Below are positions 54,687 through 64,000 of a stretch of DNA of 64,000 nucleotides, in pieces (positions within the stretch are counted from its first letter, which is position 1; each line of letters begins with the position of its first letter). Below the pieces are notes generated by a model. The model was given only the letters and a program-made list of their open reading frames with translations. It did not search any database and was not told the DNA's origin. The position numbers and the translations under genes were made by a program. The stretch is from 3107 sp965216225 (lineage in GTDB: Bacteria; Pseudomonadota; Alphaproteobacteria; Rhodobacterales; Rhodobacteraceae). The stretch spans positions 140,820-204,819 of the forward strand of contig CBDCFF010000029.1 in the NCBI GenBank assembly GCA_965216225.1, read 5' to 3'.

Positions 54687-57041
54687 ATGATTTTCGGACT
54701 TGATGGCGTGGAGGTCGGCCTGATCATCGTCTTCCTCTGCCTTTTCGGGGGCATTCTCACGGGCTTCCCGGTGGCTTTCGCCATCGGTGGCGCGGCGGTG
54801 ATTTCCTTCGGCATCATAGCGTCGCTCGACAGCGCCGGCATTCTGGTGCATCGGGCGATCGACACGGGAAGCGAGGCTTACAGCGCGATTGCCGCGACAG
54901 GCGTGCATCCCGACACCATATCCCGTTTCCGGTATCCCGACCTGCCGACAATGGCCTTGCCGGTCTTCGCCAGTGGCTGGGAAGTGGCGCTGGACCGCAA
55001 CATCTCGTTCATCGTGAACCGGATGAACGAGCGCGTCCTGGCGGGCCAGTCCATCGAAACCCTGCTGGCGGTTCTGATGTTCGTGATGATGGGGATCACG
55101 CTGGAACGGTCGAAAATCGCCAATGACCTGCTGACAACCATGGCCAGGGTTTTCGGGCCGCTGCCGGGGGGGCTGGCGGTGTCGGTTGTCGTCGTCGGCG
55201 CGTTTCTTGCGGCCTCGACCGGGATCGTGGGCGCGACGGTGGTGACGATGGGGCTTCTGTCGCTGCCAACGATGTTGCGGAACAACTATTCGCCCGAGCT
55301 TGCGACCGGCGTGATCGCGGCATCGGGAACCCTGGGCCAGATCATCCCGCCCTCCATCGTGATCGTGTTGCTGGGCACCCTGGCGGGGGATCTGTATTCC
55401 GCCGCGCAGGAACAGCGCGCGACCGAAGCCGGATGTTCCGATGCGCTGACCTATCTGGGGGAGGCGGCGGTTGTCTCTGTCGGGACATTGTTTCAGTCCG
55501 CGCTTCTGCCGGGGATCATGCTGGCGTTGCTGTACGGGCTTTATGCCTTTGGCTATGCGCTGTTTCGCCCGCACGCCGCACCGCCGGTGCGCGGGGGGAG
55601 TGTTTCCGGCGAGGTCGTGACGCGCGGCGAGGCGCTGACATGGTATCTGGGCGCGCCGGTCGCCCTGATCGGCGGCGCGATACTGGCTGTTTTCCTCGGC
55701 GTTGCCGGTTCCCAGAACGTTTCGGTCGCCAGTTTTTCCGATGCCGGGGAATCCGCCGCCCTGCGCACCAGAGTGCCCGAGCGGTGCATGGCCTCGATGA
55801 TCGAACTGCACGGGCAGGAGCGTTGGGATGCGGCACTGGCGCAGCAGGCGGAAATCGACGCCGCCGGAGGCATACGGCAGAGCCGCGAACTGTCGCCCGA
55901 AGAGGTTGGGGCGGCGGCGGCGGAGAAGGTTGCGAATGCAGCCCCCATCGGAACCGGTGTCCTGATTGCCTGTCTGGCGGCGCTGCTGCTTCTGGCCACG
56001 GCAAGGGGCGTTTCGCCATCCGCCCGCCCGGCGCCGCTGCTGATCGGCGGTATCGGGGTCGTGCTGGCGCTGATGGCGGATATTCTGCTGATCGGACCGC
56101 TGACCACGCCGGGCCTCATGGTTCTGATCCTGGCGCTGCCGGCGGTGCCGGTGCTGCATGGCTGCGCACATGCGGTCGGGCGGCTGGGGCAAAACCGGTT
56201 GCTGCGCGTCGTCTTTCCGCCGCTGGTGCTGATTGTCGCGGTCCTTGGTTCTATCCTTGGCGGCGTCACCAACCCCACCCCGGCGGCCGCGCTGGGGGCA
56301 GGGGGGGCGCTGATGCTGGCCGCCTATCGCAAGCTGAAAGACGATGAGAAATCCGGCAGACTGATCGTGATGGCGGCGTTCGCGGTGGTCATCATGATCC
56401 TGATCGGGTTCAATTTCGATCTGCGCATGGGGCGCGAACAGGTGCCCTTCGAGGAACGGCTTGCGTTTCTGTTCGCGCAGGGCGCCTATCTGTTCAGCCT
56501 GTTCGGGATCTTCTATTCCGCCTGGGTTCTGTATCGTGGCGGCGTGCTTGCCCCGGTGGTGCGCGAAACCGCAAAGGTCACGTCGATGGTCTTTACCATC
56601 CTGATCGGCTCGCAACTGTTGAACCTGGTGGTGATCTCATTCGGCGGCGAGCATTACATCCAGCAATTCCTGAAGAGCTTTGACAATGAACTCACGGTTT
56701 TTCTGATCGTGATGCTGGTCCTGTTCATTCTGGGCTTCGTGCTCGATTTCCTGGAGATCATCTATATCGTGATTCCGATCGTCGGTCCGGTGATCTATGG
56801 TGGCACGATGGACCCGAAATGGGTGACGATCATGATAGCCGTGAACCTGCAAACCAGTTTTCTCACCCCGCCATTCGGGTTTGCGCTTTTCTACCTGCGC
56901 GGGGTGGCCCCGGCGAGTGTCACGACAGGCCATATCTATCGCGGGATCATTCCGTTCGTGCTGATCCAGGTTGTCGGGCTGGGGCTTTTGTGGTTGTTCC
57001 CGTCCGTCGTGACCATCGTTCCGAAGCTGATCGGGCACTGA
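54687..57041 (+). CDS. TRAP transporter large membrane subunit, extra-long form (DctM)
   Basis: 784 aa from the ATG at 54687 with AGGGGCGG upstream; usual DctM is about 430 aa. DctM-type features are GLPVAFAIGG-like FPVAFAIGGAAVISF, PLPGGLAVSVVVVGAFLAAST, SGTLGQIIPPSIVIVLLG and the C-terminal GFVLDFLEIIYIVIPIVGPV and TSFLTPPFGFALFYLRGVAP. Extra parts are about 50 residues after the second helix (GVHPDTISRFRYPDLP..) and about 250 residues in the middle, with an acidic hydrophilic loop plus added helices. Open throughout, so not a frameshift artefact. Confidence 0.88.
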   Translation: MIFGLDGVEVGLIIVFLCLFGGILTGFPVAFAIGGAAVISFGIIASLDSAGILVHRAIDTGSEAYSAIAATGVHPDTISRFRYPDLPTMALPVFASGWEVALDRNISFIVNRMNERVLAGQSIETLLAVLMFVMMGITLERSKIANDLLTTMARVFGPLPGGLAVSVVVVGAFLAASTGIVGATVVTMGLLSLPTMLRNNYSPELATGVIAASGTLGQIIPPSIVIVLLGTLAGDLYSAAQEQRATEAGCSDALTYLGEAAVVSVGTLFQSALLPGIMLALLYGLYAFGYALFRPHAAPPVRGGSVSGEVVTRGEALTWYLGAPVALIGGAILAVFLGVAGSQNVSVASFSDAGESAALRTRVPERCMASMIELHGQERWDAALAQQAEIDAAGGIRQSRELSPEEVGAAAAEKVANAAPIGTGVLIACLAALLLLATARGVSPSARPAPLLIGGIGVVLALMADILLIGPLTTPGLMVLILALPAVPVLHGCAHAVGRLGQNRLLRVVFPPLVLIVAVLGSILGGVTNPTPAAALGAGGALMLAAYRKLKDDEKSGRLIVMAAFAVVIMILIGFNFDLRMGREQVPFEERLAFLFAQGAYLFSLFGIFYSAWVLYRGGVLAPVVRETAKVTSMVFTILIGSQLLNLVVISFGGEHYIQQFLKSFDNELTVFLIVMLVLFILGFVLDFLEIIYIVIPIVGPVIYGGTMDPKWVTIMIAVNLQTSFLTPPFGFALFYLRGVAPASVTTGHIYRGIIPFVLIQVVGLGLLWLFPSVVTIVPKLIGH

Positions 57042-57213
57042 TGCGCCTCCGGCGGGAGTATTTGGCAGAGAAGAAGAGACATGAGCGCCCGGTCCTGCCC
57101 CGCAATCCGTGGCTGCGCCCGAAGGCGGCCCGGTTCGGACGGAATGCACCTGCGCAGCCCTGTCCCGCCTGCGACATTTGTCAATGCCGGTGACGGGGCC
57201 GGTGACGGGCGGT
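57042..57213. other. short gap between convergent dctM and SDR
   Basis: 172 bp where the two genes converge. No gene or clear terminator hairpin recognised. Confidence 0.5.
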
Positions 57214-57597
57214 TCAGACAGATCGTGTGATGCCGCCGTCGATGCGGATATTCTGCCCTGTCACATAGGCCGCGATGTCCGAGGCCAGATAGGAAACAAG
57301 GGCAGAGACCTCCTCCGCCCTTCCGTAGCGGCTCATCGGGATTCGGGCGCGGCGCTCCTCGCTTTCGGGCAGGCTGTCGATAAAACCGGGCAGCACATTG
57401 TTCATCCGCACATTGTCGCCCGCATATCTGTCGGAGAACAGCTTGGCAAAGCTCGCAAGCCCGGCCCGGAAGACGCCGGAGGTGGGAAAGAGCGGGTCCG
57501 GCTCGAACGCGGCGAAGGTGGAGATGTTGATGACCGCTCCGCCCCCTTGCGCAACCATGATCGGCGTGACCAGCCGCACCGGCCGGATGACATTCAT
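57214..57597 (-). pseudogene. SDR-family oxidoreductase, N-terminus lost to IS5a
   Basis: 127 remaining residues, the C-terminal half of a short-chain dehydrogenase (INISTFAAFEP, RMNNVLPGFIDSLPE, IPMSRYGRAEEVSALVSYLASDIAAYVTGQNIRIDGG). The catalytic YxxxK is replaced by FRAGLASFAK. The NAD-binding TGxxxGIG half is missing because an IS5a end begins at 57600, three bases upstream. It may still be translated from MNVIRP but cannot bind cofactor. Confidence 0.88.
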
Positions 57598-57599
57598 TA

Positions 57600-57702
57600 G
57601 GCTCAGGACCCATTGACTTTGTTTTGAACGTGTGAATCAGTGTTCTGCAAAACGGAGTAGTGACATGAGCGATCCTTTCTGGCTGACGGAGGCACAAACA
57701 GC
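57600..57702 (+). mobile_element. IS5a left-end fragment (copy 3)
   Basis: 103 bp matching the left end and first ten codons (MSDPFWLTEAQ) of IS5a, cut by IS66b at 57703. The matching remainder is not found on the other side of that IS66b. Confidence 0.92.
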
Positions 57703-57787
57703 GTGAGCGTCCGTTGAACCGGACCTAACGCGGGGGCGGAGGAGCCGATAGTGTCCACCATCGATAGTGGACACCATGAGGCACTCT

Positions 57788-58156
57788 ATGGCTGGCAGGC
57801 GCAAGAAGCGAATTTGGTGGGACGACGAGAAGCGTTCGATCTGCCTGCAGACTGCCGCGCCGGGTGTTTCTGTGGCTCAGGTTGCGCGGCGCTACGCGAT
57901 GAACGCCAATCTGATCTTCAAATGGCTGAAGGACCCGCGTTTTGCGCCGGATTTCACCGAGGTCGTAGCTGGATCTGTGTTTCTGCCGGTTGAGATTTCT
58001 CCGGCTGCTTCACATCCGGTCCCGGCGCAGCCATCCGGTCCCGTCGCCTTCGGTGGCCGTATCGAGATTGAGTTGGCTGGCGGTCACCGGATCAGCGCCG
58101 AGGGTGGGTTCGATCCTGATGTGCCGGCGCGGCTGCTGAAGGGGCTGATGTCTTGA
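57788..58156 (+). CDS. tnpA: IS66 accessory protein TnpA
   Basis: 122 aa from MAGRRKKRIWWDDEKRSI; seven more in-frame codons lie upstream from another Met. Same protein as 21303-21692 with minor changes. Overlaps tnpB by 4 bp. Confidence 0.88.
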   Translation: MAGRRKKRIWWDDEKRSICLQTAAPGVSVAQVARRYAMNANLIFKWLKDPRFAPDFTEVVAGSVFLPVEISPAASHPVPAQPSGPVAFGGRIEIELAGGHRISAEGGFDPDVPARLLKGLMS

Positions 58157-58500
58157 TCCCGGTGCCGGGCAACACGCGGGTGTGGCTGTCGGCGGGTGTC
58201 ACGGACATGCGGCGAGGGTTCAATACGCTGGCGGCCCAGGCCGGGAAGGTTTTGGCCGAAGACCCGTATTCCGGCCACCTGTTCGTGTTCCGGGGGCGGC
58301 GCGGCGATCTGTTGAAGATCATCTGGTGGGATTGCCAGGGCGCGTGCCTGTTTTCGAAGCGGTTGGAGAAAGGGCGGTTTGTCCGGCCCGCTGCAAAGGA
58401 CGGCAAGATCAGCGTCACACCCGCGCAGCTCTCAATGCTGTTGGAGGGGATTGACTGGCGGATGCCCCGTAAAACCTGGAGACCGTTGAGCGTAGGATAG
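58153..58500 (+). CDS. tnpB: IS66 accessory protein TnpB
   Basis: 115 aa with its normal TAG stop, MIPVPGNTRVWLSAG to RKTWRPLSVG, which defines the proper end lost in the 20857 copy. Core FVFRGRRGDLLKIIWWDCQGACLF intact. Confidence 0.93.
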   Translation: MIPVPGNTRVWLSAGVTDMRRGFNTLAAQAGKVLAEDPYSGHLFVFRGRRGDLLKIIWWDCQGACLFSKRLEKGRFVRPAAKDGKISVTPAQLSMLLEGIDWRMPRKTWRPLSVG

Positions 58501-59564
58501 GTCAATAAATACGAGGCTTTGCGCGCTTTCGGGGTTCACCCCGGAATGCTGATCCGGTATAGGATCGGCGATGCTGAAGGACCTCGACATAGCCCCGGAT
58601 GATCCTGCGGAACTGCGGGCAGTGAACCGGCTTCTGGCCGATGAAGTCAAGGCGCTGACCCTGAAGGTGGAACAACTCCAACACCAACTGGCGGGGCATG
58701 ACCGGCACCGGTTTGGATCGAAATCAGAAAGCCTCTACCAGCTCAATCTGGTCTTCCAGGAAGATGAGGCGATTGCCGAAGCCGCTGGAGAACAGGCGGC
58801 GCCTGCTCCAACGCCTGAAACGGACAAACCGGCCCGCCGGCACAGCCGCAAGCCCTTGCCCGATCATCCGGACCGGCACGAAGAGGTCTTGTCGCCGGGC
58901 GAGGACTGCCGACGTTGCGGTGGGGCGTTGAAGAGGCTCGGTGAGGACGTGACCGAGGAGTTGGAATACAAACCGGGGCGTTTTGTCGTGAACCGGATCG
59001 TGCGTCCGCGTATGGCCTGTTCCTGTTGCGAGGCCATTGTCCAATCGCCGCTGCCATCGCGCCCGATCGAACGTGGCCGCCCGGGACCGGGGCTGCTGGC
59101 GCACGTGTTGGTCAGCAAATACGCGGACCACCTGCCGCTCTACCGTCAGTCGCAAATATACGCCCGTGAAGGCGTTGATCTTGATCGATCAACTCTGACC
59201 AATTGGGTTGGCGGCTCCACCGCGCTTCTGGAACCTCTGGCTGACACCATTGGCCGAATGGTCCGCCGAGGCGCGGCCATCTTCGCTGATGATACGCCTG
59301 TTAAAATGCAGGCCCCCGGCAACAAGAAGACCAGGACCGCCCGTGTCTGGACCTATGTTCGCGATGAACGACCATGGTCTGGATCATCACCGCCCTGCGC
59401 GTGGTATCAGTTCACGATTGATCGCAAGGGCGAACATTGTAGCGCGACAATCAAGATGAGAAGTGCGCGTCAATCAGGATGAGAATCCTTGGTCGCGACG
59501 TTTGGGACGATGCCGGGCTTTTGTGCCGCGATCAAGGGGTTTGTTTTTTGATTGTCGCGGAGCG

Positions 59565-60374
59565 TCAATCAGCTTTGGTGTTTTCCGGTGTGGCTTTTTG
59601 TGCAGGCCTTCCCGGCCCCTTTGCCTTTTGTGCTGCTCTTCGCCGGTAGCTTTCGACATTCATCTCGAAGATGGTTGCGTGGTGCACGAGCCTGTCGACG
59701 GCGGCCAATGTCATGGCCGGGTCTGGAAAAATCGCATTCCACTCCCCGAAGGGCTGGTTGGCCGTGATCAACATTGAGCGGCGTTCATATCTCGCGCTGA
59801 TGAGTTCGAAGAGCACACTGGTTTCAGCCTGATCCTTGGTGACGTAGGTGATGTCATCGAGGATCAGCAGATGGAATTTGTCGAGCTTTGCAATGGCACT
59901 TTCGAGGACGAGATCGCGGCGGGCCTGTTGGAGTTTCTGGACCAGATCGGTGGTGCGGCTGAATAGGACGCGGTAGCCTTGCTCGACAAGGGCGAGCCCG
60001 ATGGCTGAGCCGAGATGTGATTTGCCCACACCTGGCGGCCCAAACAGCAGGATGTTGCCGCCCTTTCCGATCCAGCTGTCGCCAGCGGTGATCGCACTGA
60101 CATGGGCCTTGGACAGCATGGGGACGGCTGTGAAGTCGAAGGTGTCGATCGTTTTTCCGGGCAACAGGCGTGCCTGTGCGAGATGTCGCTCGATACGACG
60201 GCGATCTCGTTCAGCCAGTTCATGCTCCACCAGGGTGCTGAGCATCCGAGCGGCGGGCCAGCCTTCCTTGTCGGCTTGTTCCGCAAAGCGCGGCCATAGC
60301 GCCTTGATGGCTGGCAAGCGCAATTCGGTCAGAGCCAAGGTTAGGCGGGCGGTATCGGTCTGGGGCGATGTCAT
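59565..60374 (-). CDS. istB: IS21 helper ATPase IstB, intact
   Basis: 269 aa, same sequence as the 27146 copy: Walker A GPPGVGKSHL, Walker B LLILDDITYV, ANQPFGEW. Its ATG overlaps the istA stop. Confidence 0.95.
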   Translation of the reverse strand: MTSPQTDTARLTLALTELRLPAIKALWPRFAEQADKEGWPAARMLSTLVEHELAERDRRRIERHLAQARLLPGKTIDTFDFTAVPMLSKAHVSAITAGDSWIGKGGNILLFGPPGVGKSHLGSAIGLALVEQGYRVLFSRTTDLVQKLQQARRDLVLESAIAKLDKFHLLILDDITYVTKDQAETSVLFELISARYERRSMLITANQPFGEWNAIFPDPAMTLAAVDRLVHHATIFEMNVESYRRRAAQKAKGPGRPAQKATPENTKAD

Positions 60375-61891
60375 GCTGTCACCTCCTGAGCGGATGGCGT
60401 ACCGCCGACCAACTGGTCGTAAGATGACAGGTCGGCCAGTTGCACCGCGACTTGGGGGAGTGCGTCTTGTGATGGGCTAAACACTGCGCGTAGGGCCGCC
60501 ATGTCAGGCGGGCGCTTCTGGCGAAGGTCCTCCTCAAGCTGCGCTGCCAATTCAGCCTCGCAGCCCCGCTCGTGTGCCAGCGCCAGAAGATCGACAACCA
60601 TGCGACACGCCGCCTTCTCACTGGTCTGCTCCAGCAGGAATGCGAACATGTTACGGAACGCCCGGCGCGGGAATAGCTGATCCCGATAGACCAGCCCCAT
60701 CAGCGCCATGGGCTTTTTGCGCAAGGAGTGGATGACGTGGTGGTAATTGACCACGTGCCCATGGCTCCCGGTGCTCGAGGCTCGTCCGCGTGTCAGCGTT
60801 AGCAGGGCAGAGCTTCCCAGGAACAGCTCCAACCGATCATCGTAGAGCCGAACCCGCAGCTGATGCCCGATCAACCGGGATGGCACGGTGTAGAACACCT
60901 TGCGCAAGGTGAAGCCCCCGGAGGAAGTGACGCGCAACGTGATCTCCTCGTAATCCGTGGTCCGCCGCGTCGGCAAAGGTCTGAGGCTCGCACGTTCCGC
61001 ATCGATACGCTTGGCATTGCGGGCGTTGATCCGGCCCACGATCTCGTCGATGAAGCGACGATAATCTTGCAAGCTTTCGAAGTCGCGCGACCCACGCATG
61101 ACCAGCGCGTCCTCAATGGTGCGCTTCAGATGCCCATTGGGGCTCTCGATGGAACCGTTCTCGTGTGCGACGCCCTTGTTGTTGCGCGTCGGCGTCATTC
61201 CATAATGGTTGCACAGGGCGTCGAAGCGGTCGGTTAGATCGGCCCGGGATGACTTATCCAGGTTCTTGAAGGCCGCCGACAGGCTGTCAGTTCCATGATT
61301 GTGTGGCACGCCGCCGAGCGTCCAGAGGGCGTTCTGCAATCCCTCAGCCAGCGCCACATAGCTTTCGCCGCCCAGCACGACGTGGGCGTGCTGAAACCCG
61401 CTATAGGCAAGCCGGAAGTGATACAGTCGATGGCCCAGTGCCTCACCGGCAATGGTCACACCCAACTTGCCCATGGCGGTGAAATCCGACAGGCCCATTT
61501 TGCCCGGTGTGTGGGTCTGCCGGAAAATGACGTCCTGTTCAGGGCCGTGTTCCGCATTCCAGGCGCGTATCCGTCGCTCCGGAGTCCGTCGGATGCCCGT
61601 ACCCAGATCAGAATGCCGACGCAGAAGCTCCTCGTAAACCGCCACAGGTCGGATCCCCGGTGAGGACCGCAGAAGCGGCACGACCTCCGCATCAAAAATG
61701 TCCGCCAGCGGGTCCGGACGCCGCCGGCCGCGAGGGGCCTTCTTCTGTGATGGTAAAATTGGGTCAGCTTGCAGCCGATAGCCCGTTGCCTGGCTGATCC
61801 CCGCCTTGGCAGCGGCAACGGCAACGGAATGGGTCGATCTGAGCGTCATGAAGAGCCTCATTTGTTGGTCAGTGACATGACAGCCCGGCAT
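60371..61891 (-). CDS. istA: IS21 transposase IstA, intact
   Basis: 506 aa from the equivalent ATG (open to 61918). Retains NHGTDS, where copy 2 has Arg. DDE residues as in copy 1. Confidence 0.94.
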   Translation of the reverse strand: MPGCHVTDQQMRLFMTLRSTHSVAVAAAKAGISQATGYRLQADPILPSQKKAPRGRRRPDPLADIFDAEVVPLLRSSPGIRPVAVYEELLRRHSDLGTGIRRTPERRIRAWNAEHGPEQDVIFRQTHTPGKMGLSDFTAMGKLGVTIAGEALGHRLYHFRLAYSGFQHAHVVLGGESYVALAEGLQNALWTLGGVPHNHGTDSLSAAFKNLDKSSRADLTDRFDALCNHYGMTPTRNNKGVAHENGSIESPNGHLKRTIEDALVMRGSRDFESLQDYRRFIDEIVGRINARNAKRIDAERASLRPLPTRRTTDYEEITLRVTSSGGFTLRKVFYTVPSRLIGHQLRVRLYDDRLELFLGSSALLTLTRGRASSTGSHGHVVNYHHVIHSLRKKPMALMGLVYRDQLFPRRAFRNMFAFLLEQTSEKAACRMVVDLLALAHERGCEAELAAQLEEDLRQKRPPDMAALRAVFSPSQDALPQVAVQLADLSSYDQLVGGTPSAQEVTA

Positions 61892-62778
61892 GAACGATCC
61901 CCTTGCACAGAAAATCATTCCTTATCCGAGCCGGCCACAACCGTCAGGCCCGCCCCAAAAGGGCAAAACGCGTGTGCGGGGCCTCCCCAGTCGGGCTACG
62001 CCCTCCCTGCGAGCCCCCGCACACGCGTTCTCATCCTGATTGACGCTGGATTCTCACCTTGTTTGTCGCGCAGCAGAACATCCCGTCTCACATCTCTCCG
62101 GCTACAAAGGCTGGGTCCATGCGGACGGGTATTCCGGCTTCAACGGGGTATTCGGTGAGGACAAGGCCCAGGAGATGGCTTGTTTGGCGCACGTCAGACG
62201 CAAGTTTGTAGACATCTTTGCCGCGCAAGGCTCATCGATTGCCGAAGAAGCCCTCCGCCGGACCGCGGAACTCTATGCCGTCGAGAAAGAGGCGCGTGGC
62301 AAACCGTCTGAAGAGCGCGTTGCCATCCGTCAGGAAAAGGCAAAACCGATCTTCGATGAACTTGAGACCTGGTTACACGCGCAGTTGCCAAATATATCTG
62401 GCAAGTCGCCTCTGGCCCAAGCGATCCGTTATGCCCTTGGTCGTTTGCCAAAGGCACGCGGTTATTTGAACCATGGCTTTCTGGAAGCGGACAACAACAT
62501 CGCCGAACGCGCCATAAAACCTGTCGCCATAGGTCGCAAAAATTGGATGTTCGCCGGTTCCGAGGGCGGTGGCAAAGCCATGGCCATCGCCTACACCCTG
62601 ATCGAAACGGCAAAGCTTGATAAAGTCGATCCACAAGCCTGGCTCACATGGGTTCTCGCCCGCATCGCGGATCACAAGATCACTCGGCTGGACGAGCTGA
62701 TGCCCTGGCGTTACGCTGCATCAGCAGCGTAACCGGGACGACCGGCAGTACGCCAGGGCTCCTTCACCGAACGGTCAC

Positions 62779-62956
62779 GGATCATCCGGCATCGGTCCGA
62801 CAGCGAACGTGGCGCTTTGTGACGCCGAACCTGACCCTCGAGAAAACGGCGCTCATCTTCGCTCAGAACCACTGCATCCGCCAAACGTCCCACCATCGCA
62901 ACATCCTCCTCAATTCCCGCTCAGTCAATGATACAAATTACAATTCCGGGGGACCA
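62779..62956 (-). mobile_element. IS630a right-end fragment (copy 3)
   Basis: 178 bp: the terminus GGGGGACCA, the leader and the first ~37 codons of the IS630a transposase (MVGRLADAVVLSEDERRFLEGQVRRHKAPRSL). Cut on the left by IS66b, joined on the right to the IS5a right end. Confidence 0.92.
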
Positions 62957-63789
62957 GGGTCAGGACTCATAGCCAGAATATGACGGTTGCAGCGATGTAT
63001 ATGGCGGATTTGAATACATGTGCGCATCGGTCATAGCGCATCGCGATGCGCCTCCAATCCTTGAGTTTTGCGAACAGGTTTTCGACCTTGTGCCGCCTCT
63101 TGTAGGTTTCGGCGCAGTGGGGGATGGTTTTTTTGCGGTTTTTCCTTGAAGGGATGCAAGCCTCAATCTTCTGATCTTCAATGATTTTTCGAACCTTTGC
63201 GCTGTCGTAGCCCCGATCCGCGATCAGAACCCTGGCCGCAGGCAGGTTGGGCAGCAAAACATCCGCGCCCTTGAAGTCGCTACGCTGACCCGCCGTCAGA
63301 TGCAGCCTGACAGGGCGACCCGCACCGTCTCCAACGACATGCAGTTTCGTATTCAGTCCTCCCTTTGTACGCCCGATCAGGCGTGGCTCGGACCCCCCTT
63401 TTTGAGGCTGGACGCCGTGCGATGTGCTTTGAGATGGGTTGCGTCAATCATGAGAGTGTCGGCGTCCGGGCCAGAGGGGTTGGCCAATTCTTCGAAAATT
63501 CGTTCGAAAATACCTTTGCGGGACCAGCGCACAAACCGATTGTAGAGCGTTTTGTGAGGGCCGTATTCGGCAGGCGCATCGCGCCAGCGTAAACCGTTGC
63601 GAATAATGAGAATAATACCACTCGGCACACGACGGTCATCGACCCTGGGCTTGCCATGGGACTTGGGAAAGAAGGGCTCAAGGCGCGCTGTTTGTGCCTC
63701 CGTCAGCCAGAAAGGATCGCTCATGTCACTACTCCGTTTTGCAGAACTCTGATTCACACGTTCAAAACAAAGTCAATGGGTCCTGAGCC
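62957..63789 (-). mobile_element. IS5a copy 2
   Basis: 833 bp, ends GGGTCAGGACTC (left) and the complement of GGCTCAGGACCC (right), outer flank TAG as in copy 1 (CTAG-like target). Complete and with an undamaged frameshift site. Confidence 0.92.
62967..63724 (-). CDS. IS5a transposase, made by -1 frameshift
   Basis: The first frame MSDPFWLTEAQTARLEPFFP to TASSLKKGG ends ten codons after a CTC-A5-G6 run. Slipping back one base there gives SEPRLIGRTKGGLNTKLHVVGDGAGRPVRLHLTAGQ, IADRGYDSAKVRK and YKRRHKVENLFAKLKDWRRIAMRYDRC, a complete IS427-type DDE protein of about 250 aa. The A5G6 run is a credible programmed slip site, so this copy may be functional. Confidence 0.82.
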
Positions 63790-64000
63790 TAGTTCCGTGT
63801 CATGACAGGGGTTCGGTCCCTGATCTGCGGGGTCGGCTGTGAAGAGCCGCCCCATGCAACTGTTCAGGTTCAATGGGTCTGACAGACGGGCCCCACGCCA
63901 CGCTGCGGTGTTCACCACCAGGGTTTCCACGCGATCCCGTCTGTCAGAACCCTCAAGGCCACAACCCAAAGAGACAAGGATTCTGCCCCTTACCGGAGCC
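63790..64000. other. unassigned sequence after IS5a copy 2
   Basis: 211 bp to the window end. No gene recognised. It contains a long inverted repeat (63875-63890 with 63936-63952). Confidence 0.5.
63875..63952. repeat. 78-bp inverted-repeat structure
   Basis: GGGTCTGACAGACGGG pairs with CCCGTCTGTCAGAACCC, one bulge in 16 bp, around a 45-bp interior. No T-run follows. Could be the two ends of a small non-autonomous element or of two abutting IS fragments. Confidence 0.55.

Larger units (their letters stand above)
59438..62075 (-). mobile_element. IS21-family element, copy 3
   Basis: 2638 bp, flanked by a perfect 6-bp duplication GAACAT (59432-59437 and 62076-62081). Same multiple terminal repeats as copies 1 and 2. 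Both genes intact, so this copy is the best candidate for an active element. Confidence 0.95.
58571..62732 (+). pseudogene. tnpC: IS66 transposase TnpC, split by IS21
   Basis: N-terminal part 58571-59437 (to WYQFTIDRKGEH); C-terminal part from 62076 (EHPVSHLSGYKGWVHADGYSGF to LMPWRYAASAA). Removing the IS21 and one GAACAT duplication restores the frame of the intact 505-aa copy at 19371. The same gene type as at 10679 was hit by the same IS21, but at a different site and orientation. Confidence 0.93.
57703..62778 (+). mobile_element. IS66b copy 2, carrying an IS21 insertion
   Basis: Same termini as 19325-21756 in opposite orientation. No target duplication: left flank CAAACAGC (in IS5a), right flank GGATCATC (in IS630a). 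This points to recombination between two IS66b copies or an adjacent deletion. Confidence 0.92.

Noticed and set aside
54669..56615. 648-aa open frame on the minus strand
   Set aside because: Antisense to dctM; low-complexity Arg/Gln/His/Asp composition and no motifs.
57214..57597. complete SDR gene with an alternative short start
   Set aside because: The whole cofactor-binding half is absent and an IS5a end abuts it, so it is a truncated remnant.

Overview
The window looks like the chromosome (or a large replicon) of an alphaproteobacterium of the Rhodobacterales/Roseobacter type. This is inferred from high GC, the TL5-type ribosomal protein L25, the Pth with a Pro/Ala-rich tail, Tat-exported TRAP and ABC binding proteins, and the style of the LuxI/LuxR and IlvB proteins. 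About half of it is insertion sequence (IS) DNA, much of it nested or decayed, so this is a genome undergoing, or recently past, an IS expansion.

Layout. 1-5.4 kb: host genes. A minus-strand pair encodes acetoacetyl-CoA synthetase and a beta-keto acid cleavage enzyme (BKACE), followed by rplY, pth and a DUF2237 gene. 5.4-28.7 kb: IS archipelago. It holds an IS6 remnant, a chimeric IS481, then a run IS5a / IS630a / IS5b / IS630a / IS5b in which an IS66 (8-bp target duplication) sits inside IS5b and an IS21 (6-bp target duplication) sits inside the IS66. A VapBC toxin-antitoxin pair survives between elements. Then come an IS630b split by a second IS66 type, a truncated IS630c, IS5c, IS110a, a second IS21, and IS30 and IS3 fragments. 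28.7-37.1 kb: a GntR-controlled catabolic/uptake locus made of an oligopeptide-type ABC transporter (binding protein, two permeases, a fused double ATPase) and two Rieske oxygenases on divergent transcripts. Two near-identical palindromes mark the regulated promoters. 37.1-44.9 kb: a second IS graveyard with IS6, IS5c, IS256 split by IS110b, IS5d, a Tn3 transposase N-terminus, IS5c, IS481b and an IS3. 44.9-57.6 kb: host genes again. These are a quorum-sensing locus (stand-alone autoinducer-binding protein, LuxR, LuxI), a third Rieske oxygenase with a small downstream gene, ilvB - GT87-like membrane protein - ilvN preceded by a leader-peptide attenuator, a TRAP transporter with unusually large membrane subunits, and an SDR gene cut off by an IS5a end. 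57.6-64 kb: a second IS66b disrupted by a third IS21, then IS630a and IS5a pieces.

How the genes work together. BKACE cleavage with acetyl-CoA releases acetoacetate, which the adjacent ligase would activate. The ABC/Rieske locus looks like import plus oxidative attack on one small organic substrate, de-repressed by that compound through GntR. The ilv operon should be read through when charged Leu/Ile/Val tRNAs run short. LuxR/LuxI make and sense an acyl-homoserine lactone, and the DNA-binding-free LuxR relative may titrate the signal or the receptor. All functional assignments come from reading motifs and recalled family features; no database search was run.
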